DNA from: an uncultured Acetobacteraceae bacterium
GTDB taxonomy: Bacteria; Pseudomonadota; Alphaproteobacteria; Acetobacterales; Acetobacteraceae
Assembly (NCBI GenBank): GCA_943912335.1
Contig: CALTUD010000007.1
Span: forward strand, 1 to 64,000
DNA length: 64,000 nt
Direction of reading: 5' to 3'
Of the stretch, positions 26,710 to 35,543 are shown one piece after another. The position numbers were made by a program, and so were the translations under genes. The notes beneath the pieces are model-generated. The model ran no database searches, was not told where the DNA came from, and worked only from the letters and a program-made list of their open reading frames with translations. Positions within the stretch are counted from its first letter, which is position 1. Each line of letters opens with the position of its first letter.

Positions 26710-27761
26710 CGGGCGTCGCCGATCAGGCGGCGATACAGCGCTTCGTAGTCGCGGGCCATTCGGTCGGCGGTGAAGCGGGTTTCGAATACGGCGCGGATGC
26801 GGGTGCGATCGAGCTCGTGCAGGCGATGGATGGCGCGCACGGCCTCGTCTTCGTTGTCGACCACGAAGCCTGTGACGCCATGCTCGACGATCTCCGGTGC
26901 GCTGCCGTTGCGCCAGGCGATCACCGGCGTGCCGCAAGCCATGGCCTCAATCATCACCAGGCCGAACGGTTCCGGCCAGTCGATCGGGAACAGCAGGGCG
27001 GCGGCGTTGCCGAGCAGATCCTGCTTGGCGCGGTCGTCGATCTCGCCGAGATGGGCGATGGCGCCGCAGAGAAGCGGTTCGACCTCCCGCTGAAAATAGA
27101 GTGGATTGCCGACATCGATACCGCCTGCGAGCAGCAGCCCGGCGCCGGCCGCACGGGCGATGCGTATGGCGCGGTCGGGACGTTTCTGATCGGTCATGCG
27201 GCCAATGAAGGCGAGCGGGCCGCCGCCGGGACCCGGTTTGTAGCGGTCGGCGGGGATGCCGTGATGGACGATGCCGGCGAGGTTGCCGCCGGGAAGCGAG
27301 GCCGCCTGCGCGGCGGAGATCGCCGCGACGGGAAGCCGGTCGAACCAGCGGAAGAAGAGCCGCCTGTCGAGTTCGTCGAGGCGCCAATGCACGGTGGTGA
27401 GGTGGGGCACGGCATCGCCGCCGAGAAGAGCTGCGTGGGCGAATTCGCCGTGGCAATGGACGATGTCGAACGCGTGCAGATGCTGTCGCAGCAGATCGAG
27501 CTGCACCGCTTCGAGCATCGCCGGCACGCCGGGGGCGACGACGCCGTGCCGGCGCTGCAGTTCGACCAGGCTCGGGTAACCGGACAGCAGACGGGCGCTG
27601 GTGCGGCTGTCGGAAGGAGCGATCAGGGTGACGTCATGCCCGGCCGCGACCAGCGCCTCGGTAAGGTCGAACACGACACGCTCGGTGCCCCCTGCCGTTT
27701 CGGGTGGCGTTGGAACGATGACCGGCGCAAGCTGGGCAATTCGAAGGGCCGATTTCGTCAT
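26706..27761 (-). CDS. Glycosyltransferase family 4
   Basis: 351 residues, GT-B fold. The N-terminal PTPPETAGGTERVVFDLTEALVAAGHDV is the glycine-rich acceptor-side loop of family 4, and DWPEPFGLVMIEAMACGTPVIAW holds the donor E-x7-E. LAFIGRMTDQKRPDRAI is the start of the C-terminal domain. It is divergent from the sucrose-phosphate-synthase-like gene, with 59 bases between the starts. ATG at 27761 is chosen; a GTG at 27797 is possible. It is likely co-transcribed with the next GT4 gene. Confidence 0.9.
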   Translation of the reverse strand: MTKSALRIAQLAPVIVPTPPETAGGTERVVFDLTEALVAAGHDVTLIAPSDSRTSARLLSGYPSLVELQRRHGVVAPGVPAMLEAVQLDLLRQHLHAFDIVHCHGEFAHAALLGGDAVPHLTTVHWRLDELDRRLFFRWFDRLPVAAISAAQAASLPGGNLAGIVHHGIPADRYKPGPGGGPLAFIGRMTDQKRPDRAIRIARAAGAGLLLAGGIDVGNPLYFQREVEPLLCGAIAHLGEIDDRAKQDLLGNAAALLFPIDWPEPFGLVMIEAMACGTPVIAWRNGSAPEIVEHGVTGFVVDNEDEAVRAIHRLHELDRTRIRAVFETRFTADRMARDYEALYRRLIGDAR

Positions 27762-27820
27762 GGAACGGGAACGAAAGCGGCCGGGCGGGGTTTCCACCGG
27801 ACGGGAGAAGAAGGGCCGCG

Positions 27821-29893
27821 ATGTTCATCCTGCATGTGGCCCTGCAAGGCTGTCTCCGTGCCACGGAGGTCGAATACGGACTGACGGCCGATACCGGCGG
27901 ACATATCCGCTATCTTCTGGAACTTGTCGCCGAATCCGCGCGCCATCCGCGGATCGACCGGATCGAGATCGCGACGCGCGCCTTCACCGGCGGCGGGTTC
28001 GATCGCTGCTATGCGGCCGGGATCGAGCAAGTCGACGAACGCTGCCGGATCGTTCGGCTGGCGACACACGATCCGGCCTATCTCCGCAAGGAAGATCTCT
28101 GGCGGGAGCACGAGAGTTTCGTTGCCGCGCTGCTCGCGCATTTGCGTGCGCAGGACCGCCTGCCGGATCTGATCCACGCGCATTATGCGGATGCGGGGCT
28201 GGTGGCGGCGCGGATACGGGACGTTCTGGGCATTCCGTTTCTGTTTACCGCGCATTCCCTGGGGCGGGTGAAACGGGATCTTTTGCCGGCGGGCAGCGCG
28301 CAGTTGTCCGGGATCGAGACGCGCATCGCCATCGAGGAGGAAGCGATCGCAGCGGCGGACGGGATCGTCGCGTCGTCCCGCGACGAGGCGGAACAACAGT
28401 TCGCCGGCTACGAGAGCTACGAGCCGGGGCGGATCAGGATCATTCCGCCGGGGAGCGATCTGAAGAGTTTTCGCGACGGGCGCGTGCCGGAGCGGGTGCG
28501 GGAGTCGATCGAGCGGTTCCTGAGGCGGCCCGACCTGCCGGTGATCCTCGCGATCGCGCGGCCGGTGACGCGCAAGAATCTGAGCGCATTGGTGCATGCT
28601 TACGGCAGCACGCCGGCCCTGCGCGCGCGTGCCAATCTGGTGATCGTCGCCGGCAATCGGGAGCGGATCGACGCGCTGGAGCCGGAGATCGGCGGCAACG
28701 TCAGCGAATTGCTGGAGCTGATCGACCGCTACGATCTGTATGGCAGCGTCGCCTATCCGAAACATCATGATCCTGCCGATATCGCCGGGTTCTACGCCTA
28801 TGCGGCGGCGCGTCGCGGCGTGTTCGTGAATCCGGCGCTGAACGAGCCGTTCGGCCTGACGCTGGTGGAGGCGGCGGCCGCCGGTCTGCCGGTGGTGGCG
28901 ACCAACAGCGGCGGCGCGACCGATATCGTCGGCGATGCGTGCAACGGGTTCCTGGTCGACCCGCGTCGTCCCGACGAGATCGCCGCCGGCGTGCTGCGGA
29001 TCGTCGTCGATCTGGAGGGGTGGGAGAGGCTATCCGCGAACGGTCTCGATGCGGCGCGCGGTTACGACTGGGCACGTCACGTATCGCGCTACGCCCGGTT
29101 CGCGGAACGGCTTTGCGGTTCGGCGATGCGGAAGCCAGCACCCCGACGCGATGACCGGCTTCTGCTGGTGAGCGATATCGACGGGACGCTGATCGGCTGC
29201 CGCGACAGCGTGCGGTCGTTCGTCGCGTGGCATGCGCAGCAGCCGCATCTGGTGTTCGCGCTGGCGACCGGACGATCGTTCCATTCCGCGCTGGCGATCC
29301 TCGGACAATCGGACGCGACCTTTCCGGATATTCTGATTGCCTCGACGGGATCGGAGATCTACTGGCTCGATCCGAACCGGGCGACCTATCATCGCGATAC
29401 GGACTGGGAGAAACGGATTTCGCAGGGCTGGGACCGTGATACGGTTTTCGCGCTTCTGGCGGAAAGGGGCGGTCTGGAGCCGCAACCGGTTCTGGAACAA
29501 CGGCCGCGCAAGCTGAGCTACTTCACCGACGGCAGCGTGGAGACGCTGCATCGCGTGCGCGATCTTCTTGCGGAAGCGGGGCATGCCTGCTCGGTGATCC
29601 AAAGTCACAAGCTCTACCTGGATATTCTGCCGCTGGGTGTGTCTAAGGCGGCCGCGATCAGCCATGTCAGCCAGTTCCTCGGGCTCGGAAGGGACGATGT
29701 GGTGGTGGCGGGCGACAGCGCGAACGATGTCGAGATGCTGCGCTCGGCGCCGCAGGCGGTTCTGGTCGCCAACCATGCCGACGGGCTCGGGGATCTTCCC
29801 GATCTGAGCCATTCCTATATCGCGCGCAGGCGGTTCGCGCGTGGCGTGATGGAAGGCGTCGAGCACTTCCATGCCCTGCGCGCGGCGCGCTGA
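27821..29893 (+). CDS. Bifunctional sucrose-phosphate synthase / sucrose-phosphate phosphatase-like protein
   Basis: 690 residues in two parts. Residues 1-430 form a GT-B glycosyltransferase of sucrose-phosphate synthase type: LTADTGGHIRYLLELV near the N-terminus, IHAHYADAGLVA, FTAHSLGRVKRDLL, and NEPFGLTLVEAAAAGLPVVAT. Residues 445-690 form a HAD phosphatase with SDIDGTLIG at 451-459 (D452 and D454) and VVAGDSANDVEML. A synthase fused to its phosphatase would make the free disaccharide directly, sucrose or possibly mannosylfructose. A GGGAGAAG site precedes the ATG, and a GT2 gene follows after 6 bases. The sugar donors are inferred from family only. Confidence 0.85.
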   Translation: MFILHVALQGCLRATEVEYGLTADTGGHIRYLLELVAESARHPRIDRIEIATRAFTGGGFDRCYAAGIEQVDERCRIVRLATHDPAYLRKEDLWREHESFVAALLAHLRAQDRLPDLIHAHYADAGLVAARIRDVLGIPFLFTAHSLGRVKRDLLPAGSAQLSGIETRIAIEEEAIAAADGIVASSRDEAEQQFAGYESYEPGRIRIIPPGSDLKSFRDGRVPERVRESIERFLRRPDLPVILAIARPVTRKNLSALVHAYGSTPALRARANLVIVAGNRERIDALEPEIGGNVSELLELIDRYDLYGSVAYPKHHDPADIAGFYAYAAARRGVFVNPALNEPFGLTLVEAAAAGLPVVATNSGGATDIVGDACNGFLVDPRRPDEIAAGVLRIVVDLEGWERLSANGLDAARGYDWARHVSRYARFAERLCGSAMRKPAPRRDDRLLLVSDIDGTLIGCRDSVRSFVAWHAQQPHLVFALATGRSFHSALAILGQSDATFPDILIASTGSEIYWLDPNRATYHRDTDWEKRISQGWDRDTVFALLAERGGLEPQPVLEQRPRKLSYFTDGSVETLHRVRDLLAEAGHACSVIQSHKLYLDILPLGVSKAAAISHVSQFLGLGRDDVVVAGDSANDVEMLRSAPQAVLVANHADGLGDLPDLSHSYIARRRFARGVMEGVEHFHALRAAR

Positions 29894-29899
29894 TCGAGA

Positions 29900-30754
29900 A
29901 TGCCGGTTTCCGTCCTGACCCTGGCGCGCGGTCGCGCCGTGCAGCTCGATCGTCTGGTCGAGGGTCTGTGCCGACAGGATGTTCCGCCGGATCGTCTCGT
30001 GATCGCGTTCATGCAGGCGGATGCGCCGGTTCTCCCGCCGACGCCGTTCCCGGTCTCGCTGGTCCAGGTTCCGGGCGAACCGATGCCTCTGGCGGCGGCG
30101 CGCAACCGGGCTGCGGAAGCGGCCGAAAACGGGTTGCTCATCTTTCTCGATGTGGACTGCATTCCCGCGCCGGGATTGGTTGCCGCGTTCGTGTCCGCGT
30201 CGCAGCAGCGGGACGGATTGCTTCTCGGCGATGTGCATTACCTGCCGGCCGGCGGCGCCGATGCGGATCGTTCGCCCGCGCATCTGGATGCGATCGCCGC
30301 GCGCCACCCGGCGCGACCGGATCTGCAAGCGGGGGAGGTTCGGGCGGAACCGGATCACGGTGCGCTCTGGGGTTTGTCGTTCGCCCTACCCGCTTCGCTC
30401 TGGCGGCAAGCCGGCGGAATGGACGAGCGCTACTGCGGTTACGGCGCGGAGGAGACCGATTTCGCGGCACGCCTGGCGCGGCTCGGCACGCCCGTGCACT
30501 GGGTGGCGGATGCGCGCGCGTGGCACCAGCATCATCCGGTGTATATCCCGCCCTTGCAGCATTTCGACCATATCATCCGCAATGCGATCCTGTTCCACGG
30601 TCTCTGGGGCCGCTGGTGCATGGAATATTGGCTGGGCCAGTTTCGCGAGATGGGGCTTGTGGACTGGACCGACGATGCCCTGACGGTGTTGCGGCCGCCG
30701 AGCAGGGCGGAACGGGAAGCGGCGTTAGCGCCGGGGCATGTGCGGTTCAGCTGA
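29900..30754 (+). CDS. Glycosyltransferase family 2 (galactosyltransferase-type C-terminus)
   Basis: 284 residues. GT-A fold with SVLTLARGRAVQLDRLVEGL, AAARNRAAEAAE and the metal-binding FLDVDCIPAPG; the C-terminal part has DERYCGYGAEETDFAARL, as in galactosyltransferase-related enzymes. It is clearly paralogous to the protein at 34545-35543. It starts 6 bases after the synthase/phosphatase stop, so it is in one operon with it and may extend its disaccharide product or act on a linked glycan. Confidence 0.88.
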   Translation: MPVSVLTLARGRAVQLDRLVEGLCRQDVPPDRLVIAFMQADAPVLPPTPFPVSLVQVPGEPMPLAAARNRAAEAAENGLLIFLDVDCIPAPGLVAAFVSASQQRDGLLLGDVHYLPAGGADADRSPAHLDAIAARHPARPDLQAGEVRAEPDHGALWGLSFALPASLWRQAGGMDERYCGYGAEETDFAARLARLGTPVHWVADARAWHQHHPVYIPPLQHFDHIIRNAILFHGLWGRWCMEYWLGQFREMGLVDWTDDALTVLRPPSRAEREAALAPGHVRFS

Positions 30755-30785
30755 AGGGTGCTATGTGGGGACGGACGGAAGAGGT

Positions 30786-30901
30786 GTTCTTTCTTGAAAG
30801 AAAGAACCAAAGAACTTCTGGTCGTTTGACACCGTGCCAAACCGACGCTCACCACTCAGACGGATAAAGTCTTTCTGCTTCTTTTTCTTCAGAAGAAGAA
30901 G
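30786..30901. repeat. 116-bp triple-hairpin repeat, copy 3 (reverse)
   Basis: First hairpin 30786-30807 (GTTCTTTCTT / AAGAAAGAAC), last hairpin 30878-30901 (CTTCTTTTTC with one mismatch against GAAGAAGAAG). The central pair is degraded (ACTTCTGGTCGTTTG facing CAGACGGATAAAGT). It lies between the convergent GT2 and hydrolase genes and has exactly the same length as copies 1 and 2. Confidence 0.85.
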
Positions 30902-30916
30902 ACCCTCCTTGCTTGA

Positions 30917-31840
30917 CTACACTAACTCTCCACGAAGATGCCGATGCAGGAACGGCAGCACGGTGTTCCAGTAAGCTTCCGGATCGAAGCGTTCCAGGTC
31001 GGCGTGTTCGGCGCCGTCCGCCCACCACAACGATTTGGGCTCGTTCGCACATTCGAACAAAGCCTGGGTGTCGGCGGTGGTGGTGAAGGGGTCGATGGTG
31101 CCGGCGGCGATCAGCACCGGCATGTCGAGCTTGCCGATCTGCCGTGCGGGGCGGAGGGCGCGATGATTCACGCCGATCAGGATCGGCAGCAGGCGCTCGA
31201 AGATACGGCCGAGGAACGGGGCGCAGCGATGCGCCAGGGTGTCGCCGAGCCAGGGGCGCAAGGTGGCGGCGATGCGCGTGTCGATGGCGGGGCGGATGTC
31301 GGGAAACACCGATTCCAGCACCAGCGCCTCCATGCGAGGCGGCTCGGCGCCGAGAAGAGTCGCGGCCCCGCCGAGAGAGATCGCGATCACGCCCAGCCGG
31401 CCGCCCGGATTGCGCCGGCGCGCGAAACCGAGAGCGGCATCGACGTCGCGCGCTTCGGTGAGGCCGAATCCGATATGCGTGCCCTGGCTGTCGCCGTGCG
31501 CGCGGAGGTCGAACAGGAGCACGGAAAAGCCGTCGCGATGCAGGGTTTGCGCGCGTCGCACCTGCGACAAACGATTGGCGCCGATGCCGTGAACCAGAAC
31601 CACCGTGCCGTGTTCCGCGGATTTTCCCTGCAGCCACCACCCGGACAGGCGGATGCCGTCCGTCGCGGTGAACGAGATGGTCTCCGCCCCGTCGAGGCGC
31701 GCGGGTGGCGGGCCGACCTGCTTGCGGAAGCGGAAGAACAAGGCGCGCGCCGCCTGACGGAGCGCCACCACGCAAGGCGGCAGGACGGCAGCCAGAACGA
31801 GGCCGGTCGCGGCGACGCGCGGACGAGGCAGCGAACGCAT
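30917..31840 (-). CDS. Alpha/beta hydrolase with N-terminal membrane anchor
   Basis: 307 residues. One hydrophobic segment at about 10-28 suggests an inner-membrane anchor or uncleaved signal. The hydrolase core has VVLVHGIGANR (oxyanion side), the nucleophile S155 in ISLGG, a likely acid in GTIDPFT and the histidine in GAEHADLERF. It starts 2 bases after the stop of the glycosyltransferase at 31843-33006, so they form one operon. The substrate is not visible; an esterase for an acylated glycan is one option. Confidence 0.82.
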   Translation of the reverse strand: MRSLPRPRVAATGLVLAAVLPPCVVALRQAARALFFRFRKQVGPPPARLDGAETISFTATDGIRLSGWWLQGKSAEHGTVVLVHGIGANRLSQVRRAQTLHRDGFSVLLFDLRAHGDSQGTHIGFGLTEARDVDAALGFARRRNPGGRLGVIAISLGGAATLLGAEPPRMEALVLESVFPDIRPAIDTRIAATLRPWLGDTLAHRCAPFLGRIFERLLPILIGVNHRALRPARQIGKLDMPVLIAAGTIDPFTTTADTQALFECANEPKSLWWADGAEHADLERFDPEAYWNTVLPFLHRHLRGELV

Positions 31841-31842
31841 GA

Positions 31843-33006
31843 TCAAACGGCCGGCACCGTGGCGGTTCGCTTGTCGCGCCAGAGCGAGTCGGCGAGCCCC
31901 TCCAGATAGGCGGCGGCGGAGGCGGCGGCGTTCGGATCGTAGAGGCGGCGCAGATGGGCGGGATCGAGCGCCTTGGCGCTGTCGAGCAGCGCGCGCCAGG
32001 GTTCCAACGCGCCGGGCCATTGCATCAGGGCGACGGCGGCGCCGGTCTCGGCCAGTCGTTCGGCTTTGCGCGTTTGTTCGCCGAAATAGCGCCATTCCGG
32101 CGCGCATACGAACGGGCGGCCGACGCGGGCGATCTCGTGCACCGTGTTGTCGCCCGCGGAAGCGATCACCACGTCGGCGGCGGCGATATGGGCGGTGACG
32201 TCGGACACCCAGCCCTTTTCGACCAGATTGCCGAAATCGGTCTCGTGGCCTTCGCGATGCACCGGACCCACCACCATCCAGAGCGCATCCGGCACCGCAC
32301 GGGCGGCCATGGTGAGCGGGGCGTAAGGCGTGCCGGCGCCGCCATGGCCGGTCAGCACCAGCACCATTTCGCGATCCGGGTCGATGCCGAGACGGGCGCG
32401 GGCCTCCTCGCGCGTCGGCACCGCATCGACCGTGGTGCAGAGGCCGCCGGTGTAGCAGGTCTTGCGGCGCGCCCAGCCGGGATAGTCAGACTGCTCGATG
32501 CTCTCGTCGAACGGGGCCAGCAGGCCGACGCAGGCCTGATAGGCGCCGAGATGGCCGGGATCGAGCCTGTCACCATGCATGCGGATCTTCACAGCCGGGA
32601 CGGAGGCGATGCGCGACAGCAGGGCGATCTCGGCCGAGACGTCGATCACGAACAGGGCCGGGTCGACATCGTCGAGATGGTCGAGGATGCGCCGCATGGT
32701 GCGCCGGGTTTCCCACACGCCGAGCGGCACGCAATGCATGATGTCGGGCGTGGATTGCTCGAACAGGGCCTGGCTCGGCACGGCGGCGCCGATCATGTTC
32801 GGCAGCTCGACGAGCTCGATCGGACGCTCGAACCCGTCGAACAAGGACGGTTTGGCGGTCATGACGGTGACGCGGCGATCGGCGCGCAGACGCCGGACGA
32901 TCGCCATGGTGCGGTTGGCGTGGCCGCGACCCTGGTGATGCACGAAAAACGAGATCGGCCGCAGGCTGCCGGGCTGGGCACCGAACAACGCCCCGTCATG
33001 TGCCAT
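31843..33006 (-). CDS. MurG-like (GT28-type) glycosyltransferase
   Basis: 387 residues. The N-terminus SFFVHHQGRGHANRTMAIVRRL carries the glycine/histidine-rich loop seen in GT28/GT1-like enzymes, and VLVLTGHGGAGTPYAPLT plus AAADVVIASAGDNTVHEIARVGRPFV form the C-terminal nucleotide-sugar site. GGGGAGG lies 9 bases before the ATG at 33006; another ATG is at 33015. It is coupled to the downstream hydrolase gene and divergent from the beta-lactamase gene (192 bases between). The acceptor is unknown. Confidence 0.82.
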   Translation of the reverse strand: MAHDGALFGAQPGSLRPISFFVHHQGRGHANRTMAIVRRLRADRRVTVMTAKPSLFDGFERPIELVELPNMIGAAVPSQALFEQSTPDIMHCVPLGVWETRRTMRRILDHLDDVDPALFVIDVSAEIALLSRIASVPAVKIRMHGDRLDPGHLGAYQACVGLLAPFDESIEQSDYPGWARRKTCYTGGLCTTVDAVPTREEARARLGIDPDREMVLVLTGHGGAGTPYAPLTMAARAVPDALWMVVGPVHREGHETDFGNLVEKGWVSDVTAHIAAADVVIASAGDNTVHEIARVGRPFVCAPEWRYFGEQTRKAERLAETGAAVALMQWPGALEPWRALLDSAKALDPAHLRRLYDPNAAASAAAYLEGLADSLWRDKRTATVPAV

Positions 33007-33198
33007 GCCGCCCATCCTCCCCGTCGCCAGCGCGCTTTCCCTAGCACGATGCGAGCGGGGCGTCGTCAGGTCGCCCATCGCCGTCCCCGGCCGCGCCCCG
33101 TTTCGCGCGGCTTGCACGCAGGGGGCAACGCCGCTCTGCTGGCGCGGCCGAGCCGGTCCGGCAGGGGACGATCGGAACCGGAATGGGGAGACGACGCG

Positions 33199-34110
33199 AT
33201 GACGCGCGACACAGCGAGGATGCCGACGCGGCGGGACATGATGCTGGCCGGGATGGGTTTGGCTGGGATGGGTCTGGCCGTCTCGACGTCCGCCCGTGCG
33301 CAGACAATCGATGCGATCCGGGAGTACGAGCGCCGCAGCGGCGGCCATGTCGGGTTCTGGGCGACGAATCTGGCGACGGGACGGCAGATCGGATGGCGCG
33401 CGGACGACCGCTTCGTGCTGTGCAGCACGTTCAAGTTCTCGCTGGGCGCGCTGGTGCTTCGCAATGTCGACCGGGGCACGGAACGGCTGGACGCGGCGAT
33501 CCGGTTCACGAAGGCGGATGTGCCGGACTGGTATGCCCCGGTGGCGCGCGCGACCCTCGCCCGCAGCAAGAATGCGGTAGGCGAGATGACGGTGGGCGAG
33601 ATGTGCCGGGCGGCGGTGGAGCAGAGCGACAATAGCTGCGCCAATCTGCTGCTGGCGCGGAGCGGCGGTCCTGTCGCCGTGACGCGGTTCTGGCGCGGGC
33701 TCGGCGACGACGTCAGCCGGCTGGACGACGGCGAGCCGATGGTGAACCGGACCCCGCCGGGCGGGATCGCCAACACCACCACGCCGCGCGCCATGGCCAC
33801 GACGATGGGCCATCTGGTCGCAGGCGATGTGCTGGCGCCTCCTTCGCGAACGATGCTGCGCGATTGGCTGGTGGCCTGCGTCACCGGGCGGGAGCGGCTC
33901 CGAAGCGGGCTGCCGCACGACTGGGTCGCCGGAGACAAGACGGGCAACAACGGCGCCGATGCCGCGGCCGACGTTCTGGTCGCCTGGCCGCCGAACGACG
34001 GAGGGCCGATCCTGATCGCGGCCTATACCCGGGGCGGCAGGCCGACGCCGGATCTGTTTGCGCCGCTATTCGCCGCGATTGGGCGGGAGGCGGCGAGCAG
34101 GCTGGTTTGA
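33199..34110 (+). CDS. Class A beta-lactamase
   Basis: 303 residues with all active-site motifs: S76-T-F-K79, S143-D144-N145, E179-x3-N183 (GEPMVN) and K247-T248-G249. The N-terminus TRRDMMLAGMGLAGMGLAVS is a probable twin-arginine signal, with cleavage after ARA near residue 34. It hydrolyses beta-lactams in the periplasm. GGGGAG precedes the ATG. It is a single gene with no ampR or blaI/blaR beside it, so it is probably constitutive or remotely controlled. It sits inside the glycosyltransferase island with neighbours on the opposite strand. Confidence 0.94.
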   Translation: MTRDTARMPTRRDMMLAGMGLAGMGLAVSTSARAQTIDAIREYERRSGGHVGFWATNLATGRQIGWRADDRFVLCSTFKFSLGALVLRNVDRGTERLDAAIRFTKADVPDWYAPVARATLARSKNAVGEMTVGEMCRAAVEQSDNSCANLLLARSGGPVAVTRFWRGLGDDVSRLDDGEPMVNRTPPGGIANTTTPRAMATTMGHLVAGDVLAPPSRTMLRDWLVACVTGRERLRSGLPHDWVAGDKTGNNGADAAADVLVAWPPNDGGPILIAAYTRGGRPTPDLFAPLFAAIGREAASRLV

Positions 34111-34123
34111 CGGCCCGGATCGC

Positions 34124-34315
34124 TCAGGCCGCGTGCCGTTCGGCGGAGGGAAGCCGGACGGTTTCCCCGGTGTATTCGCCGGCGGCAATCATGCGATCCA
34201 GGAACGCGCACATCGATTGATCCACGACCCTGTCGTACCGGGCGACGACATCGCCCAGCTCGTTCCGCAGCATCATCGTCGTGCCATCGGCAACGACGTG
34301 TTTCTGTTTCAGCAT
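34124..34315 (-). CDS. Small protein of unknown function (63 aa)
   Basis: I do not recognise this protein. It is 63 residues, soluble, with mixed charge and no cysteine pair or membrane segment; the middle reads VARYDRVVDQSMCAFLDRMIAAGEY. The case for a real gene is a perfect Shine-Dalgarno, GGAGGTGA, 5 bases before the ATG at 34315, and normal codon use. It ends 13 bases from the convergent beta-lactamase stop. A role in the neighbouring glycan genes is only a guess. Confidence 0.65.
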   Translation of the reverse strand: MLKQKHVVADGTTMMLRNELGDVVARYDRVVDQSMCAFLDRMIAAGEYTGETVRLPSAERHAA

Positions 34316-34379
34316 CGTCTCACCTCCGATCGTGCTCGCCAGCCATACAGTCGGAAGCCTTAAGCAAGTATGAATAAAT

Positions 34380-34411
34380 CGGCGATTAGCGCCGTTATAA
34401 CGCTGTCGCCG
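34380..34411. promoter_or_regulatory. Stepped inverted repeat between the small gene and the GT2 gene
   Basis: Outer arms CGGCGA (34380-34385) and TCGCCG (34406-34411), inner arms AGCG (34388-34391) and CGCT (34401-34404), with an AT-rich loop CCGTTATAA. It lies in the divergent gap (34316-34544) and could be an operator or a leader hairpin. No function is proved. Confidence 0.35.
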
Positions 34412-34544
34412 AAGCGCAGGCGGTTCGTCGCGATTTGTCCGGCAAGACTCCTCGTCGGATCGGCCGCCGCGGGAAAGAATCCCCCCTCCCCGCGTTGGAC
34501 CGGAACGGCTCCGTTCGGAGCGCGCGCGTCGAAGGAATGGCTCC

Positions 34545-35543
34545 ATGGGTGATGTTTCTGTTCTGACTCTCGCCCGTGGGCGCGGCGACCATCTGCGGAA
34601 GGTGATGCAGGGTCTGGCGCTGCAGACCGTGCTGCCGGCGGAGATGATCATTGCCGTGATGCAGCCGGAACCGTTCGCCGACCTGCCCGTCATGCCGTTT
34701 CCGGTGCGGCAGGTCCTGGTGCCGGGCACGGCGCTGCCCTTGGCTGCGGCGCGGAACCGCGTCGCGCGGGAGGCGGTCGGCGAGGCTCTGGTGTTTCTCG
34801 ACATCGATTGCATTCCCTCGCCCACCCTGGTCGCGGAGTATCGCGACGGTCTGGCCGAGCTCGATGGGCTGCTGATGGGCGAGGTACTGTATCTTGACGA
34901 GACGACCAGCCGCGGCCCGATCGATTTCGACCGCTTCGCCGCCGTAGCCGAGAAACATTCCGACCGGCAGGGCCCGCCGGGCCAGCGCCTGCGGATCTGC
35001 GAGGATTACCGCTGCTTCTGGTCTCTGACCTTTGCCATTCGCCGCGAGACGTTCCTGGCGACCGGCGGGTTCGACGAGCGCTATGTCGGCTATGGCGGCG
35101 AGGACACCGATTTCGGCAAGATGCTCGACCAAACCGGCATACCGATCGCCTGGCTGCGCGGCGCCAGGAGCTATCACCAGTATCATCCGCACCACATGCC
35201 GCCAGTGCACCATCTCGAAAGCGTCGTGCGCAACGCCGAACTGTTCGAGCGGAAATGGGGCTATCGCACCATGGGACACTGGCTCGACGCGTTCGCGCAG
35301 ATGGGGCTGATCGACAATCCGCCGATGGAGAGATTGCGGATCCTGCGCGAGCCGACCGAACAGGATCTCGCCCTGACCCGACAGCACGGACATCAACCCT
35401 ACAGCAATACCGCCTCCGTCATCCGCGCGCTGCAGGAGCGTGCGGCGCAGGCGGTCGCGACACCGGCCGATCTCGCCATGCCAGCGACAATCGCGCTGCT
35501 GGCCGCGCAGGACCATGCCGCCGAACCCGGTCTGCCAGCCTGA
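34545..35543 (+). CDS. Glycosyltransferase family 2 (galactosyltransferase-type), paralogue of 29900-30754
   Basis: 332 residues. It matches the protein at 29900-30754 along its length: SVLTLARGRGDHLRKVMQGL, AAARNRVAREAVGEALVFLD, FLDIDCIPSPTLV and DERYVGYGGEDTDFGKML. It differs by a C-terminal extension of about 45 residues rich in Ala and Gln. GAAGGA precedes the ATG at a good distance. The next GT4 gene begins at its stop codon, so the pair repeats the GT4-type plus GT2 pairing seen at 27821-30754. Confidence 0.88.
   Translation: MGDVSVLTLARGRGDHLRKVMQGLALQTVLPAEMIIAVMQPEPFADLPVMPFPVRQVLVPGTALPLAAARNRVAREAVGEALVFLDIDCIPSPTLVAEYRDGLAELDGLLMGEVLYLDETTSRGPIDFDRFAAVAEKHSDRQGPPGQRLRICEDYRCFWSLTFAIRRETFLATGGFDERYVGYGGEDTDFGKMLDQTGIPIAWLRGARSYHQYHPHHMPPVHHLESVVRNAELFERKWGYRTMGHWLDAFAQMGLIDNPPMERLRILREPTEQDLALTRQHGHQPYSNTASVIRALQERAAQAVATPADLAMPATIALLAAQDHAAEPGLPA

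Noticed and set aside
23461..30901. CRISPR-like reading of the repeated hairpin elements
   Set aside because: Copies are kilobases apart, in both orientations, with genes rather than spacers between them.
31954..33198. A 415-residue N-terminal extension of the beta-lactamase frame
   Set aside because: It is antisense to the GT28-like gene; the signal peptide and Shine-Dalgarno at 33199 fix the true start.
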